Source: Lachnospiraceae bacterium UBA7598 (lineage in GTDB: Bacteria > Bacillota > Clostridia > Lachnospirales > Lachnospiraceae). Taken from it: a stretch of 9,654 nucleotides of DNA. A program made the position numbers and the translations under genes. This document shows, piece by piece, positions 1 to 6,520 of this stretch (position 1 is its first letter; every line of letters starts with the position of its first letter). The DNA lies in contig DLQV01000107.1 in the NCBI GenBank assembly GCA_002474415.1, forward strand, positions 1 to 9,654, given 5' to 3'. The notes below the pieces were generated by a model. It was given only the letters and a program-made list of their open reading frames with translations, searched no databases and was not told the origin of the DNA.

Positions 1-1
1 G

Positions 2-847
2 GTGTCTGCACCAAAGGAAGAGAAACCTGTCATCCACTCGGTTTCGAAGGTGCCGGTACCGAAGGAAGAGAAACCTGTCAGGCATTCGGTTGCAAAAGTG
101 TCGAAGGCTCCGGACATTGCGCAGATCAATCCGTCTCCTTATGCATTTGGGGATCTGCCCGATAACCGGTTGTTGCAGGTACGCGGCCATTCCCGCATGA
201 ATTATACGGTGAAACGGGCAAAAAAGACGAAAAAGCATATAGATATTGCAAGTATGGCTGGAATTCTTCGTCTGACACCGATTACACCGGAGATCATAAG
301 GGTAAGTTTCGTCAAAGGCATGACTGCGGAAATAGAGGATACGTACTGGAAACCGGAGGCAACGGATGTTTTTTCGTGGAGTGCCAGAGAGTCAAAGACG
401 ATATTAAAAGTTTCCACGGAAAAAGTCAGTGTTGTGATTGATAAAAAAACAGGTGTCATACAATTTGAAACAACAGATGGGACGGTACTGTTAAAGGAAC
501 GTTCCGGGGAACCACGTCTGATTATGGATCAGCAGACCTGGGAATTTTTTGAATGGGATTCTTCGGAAAAGATTAACGCAAAGGGAATTCTTTCTACCGA
601 TTTGCTCGTGTTGCGTGCAAAAGCAAAATATATTTCTTTTGGAGGAAAGCCGATGCGGATGCCTCTTGTTTTATCCAGGAAGGGGTATGGACTTGGAATT
701 GCGGCAAAAGAAACTGTTTTACTTTGTAATATCAAAACCTATGGTCCTTATATCAGTACGCTGGGCGAGGATCAGATTGACTATTATTTTATTTACGGGG
801 AGACGAACGAAAAAACAATTTCCATGTATAAGAGTCTAACTTTGTAG
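2..847 (+). CDS. GH31 N-terminal-domain-like protein without catalytic domain (5' partial)
   Basis: The reading frame is open to the window edge and the first codon seen (GTG) has no visible ribosome binding site, so the true start is probably upstream. Residues 4-35 are two copies of a 16-residue charged repeat, likely a linker. Residues about 87-281 resemble the galactose-mutarotase-like N-terminal beta-sandwich of glycoside hydrolase family 31: the opening GILRLTPITPEIIRVSF strand pair, the KVSVVIDKKTGVIQF strand and 'DGTVLLKE', then a 'PLVLSRKGYGLGI' stretch and the ending 'IDYYFIYGETNEKTISMYKSLT'-type segment that in GH31 enzymes leads directly into the catalytic barrel. Here a stop codon follows at once, and the 112 bases downstream hold no barrel remnant. 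Without the barrel it should not hydrolyse glycosides; a carbohydrate-binding or structural role is only inference. The family call comes from remembered motifs, not a search. Confidence 0.6.
   Translation: MSAPKEEKPVIHSVSKVPVPKEEKPVRHSVAKVSKAPDIAQINPSPYAFGDLPDNRLLQVRGHSRMNYTVKRAKKTKKHIDIASMAGILRLTPITPEIIRVSFVKGMTAEIEDTYWKPEATDVFSWSARESKTILKVSTEKVSVVIDKKTGVIQFETTDGTVLLKERSGEPRLIMDQQTWEFFEWDSSEKINAKGILSTDLLVLRAKAKYISFGGKPMRMPLVLSRKGYGLGIAAKETVLLCNIKTYGPYISTLGEDQIDYYFIYGETNEKTISMYKSLTL
11..106 (+). repeat. Two tandem copies of a 48-bp coding repeat
   Basis: Bases 11-58 and 59-106 encode PKEEKPVIHSVSKVPV and PKEEKPVRHSVAKVSK, a 16-residue period. The first 22 bases of each copy are almost identical (ccAaaggaag versus ccGaaggaag). 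More copies may lie upstream of the window. This looks like a Lys/Glu/Pro-rich linker before the beta-sandwich domain. Confidence 0.85.
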
Positions 848-904
848 AACTGTTCTTTTTTATATTTTCTTGTTGAAAAACTTTCTCTTTTGGCAATTTA
901 CGTG

Positions 905-923
905 TATAATTAAGAAAAATTAT
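905..923 (+). promoter_or_regulatory. Putative feoB -10 element overlapped by an inverted repeat (possible iron-responsive operator)
   Basis: A perfect TATAAT lies at 905-910. It is overlapped by the inverted repeat ATAATT (906-911) and AATTAT (918-923) with a 6-base spacer. No good -35 box sits at 17 bp; TTGAAA (873-878) is too far and TTGGCA (890-895) too close, which would suit an activated or weak promoter. AT-rich dyads over the promoter are typical of Fur or DtxR-type control of feo genes, but the match to either consensus is partial. The feoB ribosome binding site AAAGGA is at 947-952, 7 bases before the ATG. The rest of the 848-959 gap holds no hairpin or other signal I can support. 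Confidence 0.35.
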
Positions 924-959
924 CAATAAATATAAAGAGAAAATTCAAAGGATAAAAAT

Positions 960-3302
960 ATGACATTAAAAGAATTGGAAATTGGTAAAAGTGCCGTTAT
1001 AAAAACGGTTGGCGGCGAGGGTGCACTTCGGCAGCATTTCCTGGATATGGGAGTGATTCCGGGAGCGGAAGTGACAGTGATTAAGTTTGCTCCAATGGGC
1101 GACCCGATGGAACTGCAGATCCACGGGTATGAGCTGACACTTCGGCTGGCAGATGCGGATCAGATTACAATTGAACAGATTTCTTCCCGTACCAGAAAAC
1201 ATGAAGGAGCCAGAAATATTAATCAGTCGGTTCATCCGGGACTGGGAGAAGAAGGCAAGTATCATGTAAAAGGGGATGGAAACCCTTTGCCGGAAAAGAC
1301 GAAGCTTACATATGCGCTGGTGGGAAATCAGAACTGTGGAAAGACGACATTGTTTAATCAGCTGACCGGTTCGAATCAGCATATCGGAAATTTCCCGGGA
1401 GTGACAGTTGACCGCAAGGATGGACCGATCAAAGGACATCCAAACACTTCTGTGACAGATTTACCGGGCATTTATTCGATGTCCCCTTACAGCAGTGAGG
1501 AGATTGTTTCCCGGAATTTTGTGCTGGAGGATAAACCAAAGGCAATCATTAATATTATTGATGCAACCAATATCGAGCGAAACCTGTATCTGACAATGCA
1601 GCTGCTGGAAATGGATATTCCAATGGTTGTGGCACTCAACATGATGGATGAGATGACCGGTAATTCAGGATCGGTGGATGTAAACGGGATGGAAGCGATG
1701 CTTGGTGTGCCGGTAGTTCCGATTTCTGCTGCAAAAAATGAGGGAGTGGATGAACTGGTAAGGCATGCACTGCATATTGCAAAATATCAGGAACGGCCGG
1801 GAAGGCAGGATTTCTGCAGTGAAAATGAGTTTGGTGGAGCCGTGCATCGCTGTATTCATGCGGTCAGCCATCTGATTGAGGATCACGCAGAGCATGCAGG
1901 GATTCCTCTGCGTTTTGCAGCTTCTAAGATCATTGAAGGGGATCATCTGATTCTGCAAAAACTGGAACTGGACGAGAATGAGCAGGAAGCAATTGAACAT
2001 CTGATTGTACAGATGGAAAAAGAGCGTGGGCTCGATCGCAGTGCGGCGATTGCGGATATGCGTTTTAATTTCATCGAAAAGGTGTGTGAGAAAACGGTAG
2101 TAAAGCCGAAGGCAAGTCGGGAGCGCATCCGCAGTGAGAAAATTGATCGGATTCTGACCGGAAAATATACAGCAATTCCATGTTTTATCGGTATTATGCT
2201 GTTGGTGTTCTTCCTTACGTTCCATGTGATCGGTGCTTTTTTACAGAACCTGCTTGCCATGGGGATTGACGCATTGTCTAATGTGACAGACCGTGCGCTG
2301 ACGGCAGCGGGAGTCAATGAAGTGCTTCACGGACTGATCATTGACGGTATTTTTGCCGGGGTCGGAAGTGTACTGAGTTTCTTGCCAATTATCGTAACAT
2401 TATTTTTCTTCCTGTCATTGATGGAAGATAGTGGTTACATTGCGCGAGTTGCATTTTTTATGGATAAACTTCTGCGAAAAATCGGACTTTCCGGACGAAG
2501 CATTGTACCGATGCTCATCGGATTTGGATGTACAGTTCCGGCGGTGATGTCGACCCGTACGCTGCCGAGTGAGAGAGACCGGAAGATGACGATTTTGCTG
2601 ACTCCGTTTATGAGCTGTTCGGCAAAATTGCCGATTTATGCATTCTTTACCAGCGCATTTTTCCCGGAGTATGGAGCACTCGTGATGTGTGCTTTGTATC
2701 TGACCGGAATTGTGATTGGAATCCTGGTTGCGTTGTTGTATCGGAAAACACTGTTCCGTGGAGATGCGGTTCCGTTTGTCATGGAGCTGCCAAATTATCG
2801 TCTGCCGGGGCTGAAAAATGTTATGCAGCTTTTGTGGGAGAAAGCAAAAGATTTCCTGCAGAAAGCATTTACCGTTATTTTTGTAGCAACGATCTGTATC
2901 TGGTTCTTACAGAAATTTGATCTGCATTTTAATCTGGTGGCAGATTCTAAAGACAGTATTCTTGCGATGATTTCAAACTGCCTGGTTCCAATTTTTGCAC
3001 CGCTTGGACTGGGAGACTGGAGGATCTGTACTTCATTGATCAGCGGCGTTATGGCAAAGGAGAGCGTGATCTCAACTCTGGAAATTTTATTTGGAGGAGC
3101 AGTAAAGGATGCATTGACACCGGTAGCGGCAGCTTCACTTCTGGTATTTAGTCTGTTGTACACGCCGTGTATTGCAGCAATTGCTTCCATTCGCCGGGAA
3201 CTTGGACGAAAATGGGCAGTTGGCATGGTGATCTGGCAGTGTATGATCGCCTGGGTGGCAGCATTTGCGGTAAGGTGGCTGATGGTTTTATTTATGAGAT
3301 AA
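960..3302 (+). CDS. feoB: Ferrous iron transporter FeoB with fused N-terminal FeoA domain
   Basis: This 780-residue inner-membrane protein imports Fe(II), using an N-terminal GTPase to drive or gate the channel. Residues 1-75 are a FeoA SH3-like domain (LDMGVIPGAEVTV...GYELTLR), normally a separate small protein. After a linker (about 76-115) comes the G domain: G1 GNQNCGKTT (122-130), switch I NFPGVTV (144-150), G3 DLPG (167-170), G4 NMMD (227-230) and G5 SAAKNEGV (256-263). A helical region follows, then membrane segments from about residue 404 to the C-terminus. Both family core motifs are present: GFGCTVPA with Cys524 and SCSAKLPIYA with Cys553, thought to line the iron path. All key residues look intact. 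A 7-base gap separates AAAGGA from the ATG. No separate feoA, feoC or Cys-rich companion gene is visible nearby. No terminator follows, so readthrough into the next gene is possible. Confidence 0.97.
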   Translation: MTLKELEIGKSAVIKTVGGEGALRQHFLDMGVIPGAEVTVIKFAPMGDPMELQIHGYELTLRLADADQITIEQISSRTRKHEGARNINQSVHPGLGEEGKYHVKGDGNPLPEKTKLTYALVGNQNCGKTTLFNQLTGSNQHIGNFPGVTVDRKDGPIKGHPNTSVTDLPGIYSMSPYSSEEIVSRNFVLEDKPKAIINIIDATNIERNLYLTMQLLEMDIPMVVALNMMDEMTGNSGSVDVNGMEAMLGVPVVPISAAKNEGVDELVRHALHIAKYQERPGRQDFCSENEFGGAVHRCIHAVSHLIEDHAEHAGIPLRFAASKIIEGDHLILQKLELDENEQEAIEHLIVQMEKERGLDRSAAIADMRFNFIEKVCEKTVVKPKASRERIRSEKIDRILTGKYTAIPCFIGIMLLVFFLTFHVIGAFLQNLLAMGIDALSNVTDRALTAAGVNEVLHGLIIDGIFAGVGSVLSFLPIIVTLFFFLSLMEDSGYIARVAFFMDKLLRKIGLSGRSIVPMLIGFGCTVPAVMSTRTLPSERDRKMTILLTPFMSCSAKLPIYAFFTSAFFPEYGALVMCALYLTGIVIGILVALLYRKTLFRGDAVPFVMELPNYRLPGLKNVMQLLWEKAKDFLQKAFTVIFVATICIWFLQKFDLHFNLVADSKDSILAMISNCLVPIFAPLGLGDWRICTSLISGVMAKESVISTLEILFGGAVKDALTPVAAASLLVFSLLYTPCIAAIASIRRELGRKWAVGMVIWQCMIAWVAAFAVRWLMVLFMR

Positions 3303-3323
3303 TGAAAATAGAGCAGAAAGTAC

Positions 3324-3352
3324 TTGAAGGAATCGGAAAGATAGAATAGAAT
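3324..3352 (+). promoter_or_regulatory. Candidate sigma-A promoter for the secreted protein at 3379
   Basis: TTGAAG (3324-3329) and TAGAAT (3347-3352) are separated by exactly 17 bp, giving 4/6 and 5/6 matches to the consensus. Transcription would start near 3359, leaving a short leader carrying the AAAGGA ribosome binding site at 3363-3368. The match is moderate and could be chance in AT-rich sequence. Confidence 0.4.
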
Positions 3353-3378
3353 AATAGCAAAAAAAGGATTATTTATTT

Positions 3379-4251
3379 ATGCTCAGACAAATATGGAAAA
3401 AGAGGGTTTGTTTTGTTCTGGCTGTGATTCTGGCAGTAATTGCTGTGACACCAATGGAAATGGAGCACACAGATGCAGCAATGGTACATTCGGTAACAGC
3501 ATTGATGACGGGAAATCTGGTAAATAAGTCCAATGCGGACAAGCTGACTTACAGACAGCTGGAAACAAGCGCCTATGAGAGAAAACTGATTTCGAAAAGT
3601 GTGTATAACTCCACGATGCAGCTGGTACCGGCGTTAAAAGAGGGCAGGAATAGTATCAATGTGCCTGGAATGACCGGAAAAGCAAATACCAGTTATGTGG
3701 ATGATGATGGTGTTGGTGAAAATGTCTCGTTTGTAAAATTTCAATGTACAAAGAGCGGTAAATACCAGTTTACGGAAAGTGATTTTAAGGGAAAATCCAA
3801 GAATGAAGTGATCTATAATGATAACAATTATCTCATGTTTCTGCCAAAAGAGTTAAAAAGCGGGTATGAGATTTATGACCCATGGAACAGTACCTACTAT
3901 CAGTTTCTTTCCAGAACTTTTGCAAGTGGTTATGGCAAAGTATGGTATGATGTCAACGCATCGAAAAAACTTACGAGAAGTGCGAATCGTGCAATAAAAA
4001 ATTCGGCAGGGTATACAAGCGCTATCCAGAGGGAACTGCAGAAGAAAAAAGACAGTATTTCCAGATACAGTATGGAATCTGAAAAAAATACGTATCGCTT
4101 AAAGAAAGGAAATACTTATCTGCTTGTAATTTTTACGCCGGATTCATTCCGCTTCCGGAAAAAAATTACAAAAGAAAATGATTATTATAAGGAACAGTAT
4201 CTTTCAGATATTCCATGGTCGTTCGATCTGAAAATTACTTATATGGATTAA
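3379..4251 (+). CDS. Secreted protein of unknown function
   Basis: I do not recognise this 290-residue protein. It begins with a clear signal peptide: a basic n-region (MLRQIWKKR), a hydrophobic core at 11-24 and a probable cleavage site at TDA-A near residue 33. There is no lipobox Cys at the cleavage site, no second membrane span and no sortase or S-layer anchor, so the mature protein is probably released. The mature chain is rich in Lys, Tyr, Ser and Asn. The segments SFVKFQCTKSGKYQFT (117-132), LKKGNTYLLVIFTPD (241-255) and WSFDLKITY (280-288) follow the strand pattern of PPC-like jelly-roll beta-sandwiches, with a long insert between them; this is a weak inference. Start choice: AAAGGA lies 10 bases before the ATG. 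It sits between feoB and the thrS leader with no obvious functional link. Confidence 0.75.
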   Translation: MLRQIWKKRVCFVLAVILAVIAVTPMEMEHTDAAMVHSVTALMTGNLVNKSNADKLTYRQLETSAYERKLISKSVYNSTMQLVPALKEGRNSINVPGMTGKANTSYVDDDGVGENVSFVKFQCTKSGKYQFTESDFKGKSKNEVIYNDNNYLMFLPKELKSGYEIYDPWNSTYYQFLSRTFASGYGKVWYDVNASKKLTRSANRAIKNSAGYTSAIQRELQKKKDSISRYSMESEKNTYRLKKGNTYLLVIFTPDSFRFRKKITKENDYYKEQYLSDIPWSFDLKITYMD

Positions 4252-4276
4252 AAAGCAGATTAGCAAAATTACCCTA

Positions 4277-4305
4277 TTGTATTAGAAATCAGAACGTGGT
4301 ACAAT
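4277..4305 (+). promoter_or_regulatory. Promoter of the thrS T-box transcript
   Basis: TTGTAT (4277-4282) and TACAAT (4300-4305) have a 17-bp spacer, and the -10 is extended by TGG (4297-4299). Transcription should begin near 4312, directly upstream of the conserved T-box elements, which supports this as the real promoter. No terminator is visible between the preceding gene's stop (4251) and this promoter. Confidence 0.75.
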
Positions 4306-4311
4306 GCATAA

Positions 4312-4540
4312 GTATAGAAAAAAGCATTGAAGGAACGAGTAATGGGATCAGAACATGCAGAGAGAGTGGCAGATGGTGCGAGCCGCTTATGGGAAGATTT
4401 CATGAAGACCACTCCTGAGCTGTGCGCGAAAGAAGCGTCACCGTGTAGCTGCGTTAAAGCAAATGAGTTAAAATAGTAAGGTGGAACCGTGTATAAGCAC
4501 CCTTCGGTATGTCAGACATATCCAGGGTGCTTTTTATTTC
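4312..4540 (+). promoter_or_regulatory. T-box riboswitch (threonine tRNA-sensing leader of thrS)
   Basis: The leader has the ordered landmarks of a T-box. Stem I carries AGTA (4338-4341) opposite GAA (4404-4406) in the specifier loop, an AGAGAG element near 4361, and a distal GGTGCGA loop closed by GTGGC/GCCGC pairing. The likely specifier is ACC (4408-4410), a Thr codon followed by a purine, read by the tRNA-Thr anticodon. The T-box sequence AAGGTGGAACCGTG is at 4478-4491; its TGGA bulge should pair with the UCCA end of uncharged tRNA, predicting a U discriminator base. Uncharged tRNA-Thr would stabilise the antiterminator and allow thrS transcription. Charged tRNA would let the downstream terminator form. 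The 1-bp boundaries are inferred from the promoter and terminator. Confidence 0.93.
4496..4535 (+). terminator. T-box leader terminator hairpin
   Basis: AGCACCC (4496-4502) pairs with GGGTGCT (4525-4531), and an inner stem TATGT/ACATA closes a CAG triloop. A T run begins at 4531. It lies just downstream of the T-box sequence, as expected for the alternative to the antiterminator. Confidence 0.9.
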
Positions 4541-4569
4541 CATACAAAAAGAAGGAGAGTTAACGTAAA

Positions 4570-6351
4570 ATGGTAAACTTTAAGGAAAATGAAGAATTAA
4601 AAACATTGAACCATTCCTGTGCACATCTGATGGCACAGGCAATCAAGCATCTGTACCCACAGGCAAAATTCTGGGTTGGACCGGTTGTTGCAGAGGGATT
4701 CTACTATGATGTAGATCTTGGAGAAGATGTAATCCGTGATGAGGATATCGAAAAGATCGAAAAAGAGATGAAAAAGATTGCAAAATCCGGAAAGAAAATC
4801 ATGCGACGTGAAGTTTCTAAGGCAGAGGCTATGGAAATGTTCAAGAATGATGAGTATAAACTGGATCTGATCTCCGATCTTGAAGATGGAAATATTACCG
4901 TATATGATCAGGGCGATTTTACGGATCTGTGCCGTGGACCGCACGTAGACAATGTAAAACTTTGTAGAAACTTCAAGCTGATCCGTCACTCCGGTGCATA
5001 CTGGAAAGGTGACAGCAAAAACAAAGTGCTGCAGAGAATTTATGGTGTATGTTTCCCGACAGCTGAGGAGCTGGAGGCACATCTGAAGCTTTTAGAGGAG
5101 GCAAAGGAAAGAGATCACAGAAAGATCGGAAAGGACATGAACCTGTTTATGGTTGACGACCTGGTTGGCCGTGGACTTCCAATGTTCCTTCCAAAGGGAT
5201 ATGTCATCTGGCAGGAGCTGGAGAACTATATCAAGAACAAGGAAAGAAAGCTTGGCTATCTGCATGTTATGACCCCTTGTGTTGGTACCGTAAATCTGTA
5301 CAAGACATCCGGTCACTGGGATCACTACAAAGAAAACATGTTCCCACCAATGGAGATGGAGGGAGAGTCTTTCGTTCTTCGTCCGATGAACTGCCCGCAT
5401 CATATGATGATTTACGCTAACAGAAGACATTCTTATAAAGATCTGCCAATCCGTATCGGTGAGATCGCACATGATTTCCGTTACGAATCCAGCGGAACGT
5501 TAAAGGGTATTGAGCGAGGCAGACATTTCTGTCAGAACGATGCGCATCTGTTTGTAACACCGGAGCAGATTGAGGATGAGTTTACCAAGGTTGTAGACCT
5601 GATTTTCAGTACCTACAAGGATTTTGGAATTACCAATTATCGTTGTGTATTATCTCTTCGTGATCCGGCAAACAAAGAAAAGTATCATGACGATGATGCT
5701 ATGTGGAACAAGGCAGAGGATGCACTTCGTAAAGTATTGAATGATCTGAAGATTGACTATACAGAGGAAATTGGAGAGGCTGCTTTCTACGGACCAAAGC
5801 TTGATGTAAACGTACAGCCGGCTGTTGGAAATGAGATCACACTTTCTACCTGCCAGCTTGATTTCTGCCTCCCGGCAAAATTCAACCTGTCTTATGTAGA
5901 CCGCGATGGCGAGAAGAAGACACCGGTTGTTCTTCACCGAGCAATCCTTGGTTCTCTCGATCGTTTCATGGCATATATCCTTGAGGAGACCAAGGGAAAT
6001 CTTCCGACATGGCTGGCTCCGGTACAGGTTCGCGTAATGCCGGTTAAGACAGACAACGAGGAACTGACTGCTTATGCAAAGGAAATCTGCGATGCATTAG
6101 AGGCAAAGGATGTCCGTGTAGAACTCGATGACAGATCCGAGAAGCTTGGCTATCGTATGCGTGAAGGACAGGTGCAGAAGGTGCCGTATCTTCTGGTTGT
6201 CGGATTCAATGAGAAAGAAGACAGAACCGTATCCTTCCGTCTGCATGGAGAAAAAGATACGACCGTTCTTCCGCTGGATGAGTTTGTGGAGAAGCTTGAG
6301 AATGAGATCAAGAATAAGCTGAGAACTCACATCGGAACTCAGACCGTTTAG
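4570..6351 (+). CDS. thrS: Threonyl-tRNA synthetase lacking the N-terminal TGS domain
   Basis: This class II synthetase (593 residues) charges tRNA-Thr in the cytosol. It begins directly at the editing domain: H15 and H19 (HSCAH) with C121 and H125 (CRGPH) match the E. coli editing residues H73, H77, C182 and H186, so removal of misacylated Ser should be retained. The catalytic core has zinc ligands C275, H326 and H456, motif 2 Arg304/Glu306 in FRYESSG, Arg316, Gln322, Asp324, and motif 3 Arg465 (LGSLDRF). The anticodon-binding domain runs from about residue 480 to the end. E. coli ThrRS is 642 residues; the shortfall is the missing TGS domain. The start is firm: GAAGGAGA (4551-4558) precedes the ATG and an in-frame TAA sits at 4561-4563, so no longer form exists. 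The motif 2 surroundings (HDFRYESSG...GIERGRHF) are divergent from the common HRNEPSG...GLMRVRGF form. It is controlled by the T-box leader. Confidence 0.98.
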   Translation: MVNFKENEELKTLNHSCAHLMAQAIKHLYPQAKFWVGPVVAEGFYYDVDLGEDVIRDEDIEKIEKEMKKIAKSGKKIMRREVSKAEAMEMFKNDEYKLDLISDLEDGNITVYDQGDFTDLCRGPHVDNVKLCRNFKLIRHSGAYWKGDSKNKVLQRIYGVCFPTAEELEAHLKLLEEAKERDHRKIGKDMNLFMVDDLVGRGLPMFLPKGYVIWQELENYIKNKERKLGYLHVMTPCVGTVNLYKTSGHWDHYKENMFPPMEMEGESFVLRPMNCPHHMMIYANRRHSYKDLPIRIGEIAHDFRYESSGTLKGIERGRHFCQNDAHLFVTPEQIEDEFTKVVDLIFSTYKDFGITNYRCVLSLRDPANKEKYHDDDAMWNKAEDALRKVLNDLKIDYTEEIGEAAFYGPKLDVNVQPAVGNEITLSTCQLDFCLPAKFNLSYVDRDGEKKTPVVLHRAILGSLDRFMAYILEETKGNLPTWLAPVQVRVMPVKTDNEELTAYAKEICDALEAKDVRVELDDRSEKLGYRMREGQVQKVPYLLVVGFNEKEDRTVSFRLHGEKDTTVLPLDEFVEKLENEIKNKLRTHIGTQTV

Positions 6352-6358
6352 TAAAATA

Positions 6359-6414
6359 CGCGCGGTGAACGTTTTCTATAAAATTTAGAAAGCGTTCACC
6401 GCGCGATTTTTTTT
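6359..6414 (+). terminator. Long rho-independent terminator after thrS
   Basis: Arms 6359-6378 and 6386-6405 form a 20-bp stem with a single G-T wobble and a 7-base AT loop, followed by eight T residues (6407-6414). The base of the stem is a CGCGCGG/CCGCGCG clamp, far more GC-rich than the surroundings. Confidence 0.95.
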
Positions 6415-6435
6415 GAAAGCATCCATGAACGGTTG

Positions 6436-6464
6436 TTGACATATCGAAAAAACAGTAATATGAT
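6436..6464 (+). promoter_or_regulatory. Strong sigma-A promoter for the Ig-like protein gene
   Basis: TTGACA (6436-6441, perfect) and TATGAT (6459-6464, 5/6) are separated by 17 bp. It lies directly after the thrS terminator. Transcription should start near 6471, giving a leader of about 50 nt rich in A and T with no clear structure. Confidence 0.85.
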
Positions 6465-6504
6465 CATAATTGTATAAAACATTTTTATTTTATAACAAGG
6501 GATG

Positions 6505-6512
6505 AAAGGAGG
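6505..6512 (+). promoter_or_regulatory. Ribosome binding site that fixes the start at 6521
   Basis: AAAGGAGG is a near-perfect Shine-Dalgarno. It is 8 bases from ATG 6521 but only 2 bases from ATG 6515, which is too close to initiate efficiently. The downstream ATG is therefore preferred. Confidence 0.85.
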
Positions 6513-6520
6513 ACATGAAA

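Noticed and set aside
873..910. TTGAAA (873-878) with TATAAT (905-910) as a standard feoB promoter.
   Set aside because: The spacer is 26 bp, well outside the range that sigma-A holoenzyme uses, so only the -10 was kept.
966..2317. Several long minus-strand ORFs opposite feoB.
   Set aside because: They lie wholly antisense to a gene with intact FeoA and FeoB motifs, lack ribosome binding sites, and have the His/Cys/Phe-rich composition of antisense shadows.
3302..3349. A 15-codon ORF (MKIEQKVLEGIGKIE) whose ATG overlaps the feoB stop codon as TAATG.
   Set aside because: The overlap could allow coupled translation, but the peptide is too short, resembles no known Feo companion, and contains the candidate -35 of the next gene. 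Without conservation data it is not a gene call.
4215..4418. A 67-codon + strand ORF running from the end of the secreted-protein gene into the T-box leader.
   Set aside because: It crosses the thrS promoter and conserved T-box stem I, has no ribosome binding site and is explained as out-of-frame sequence.
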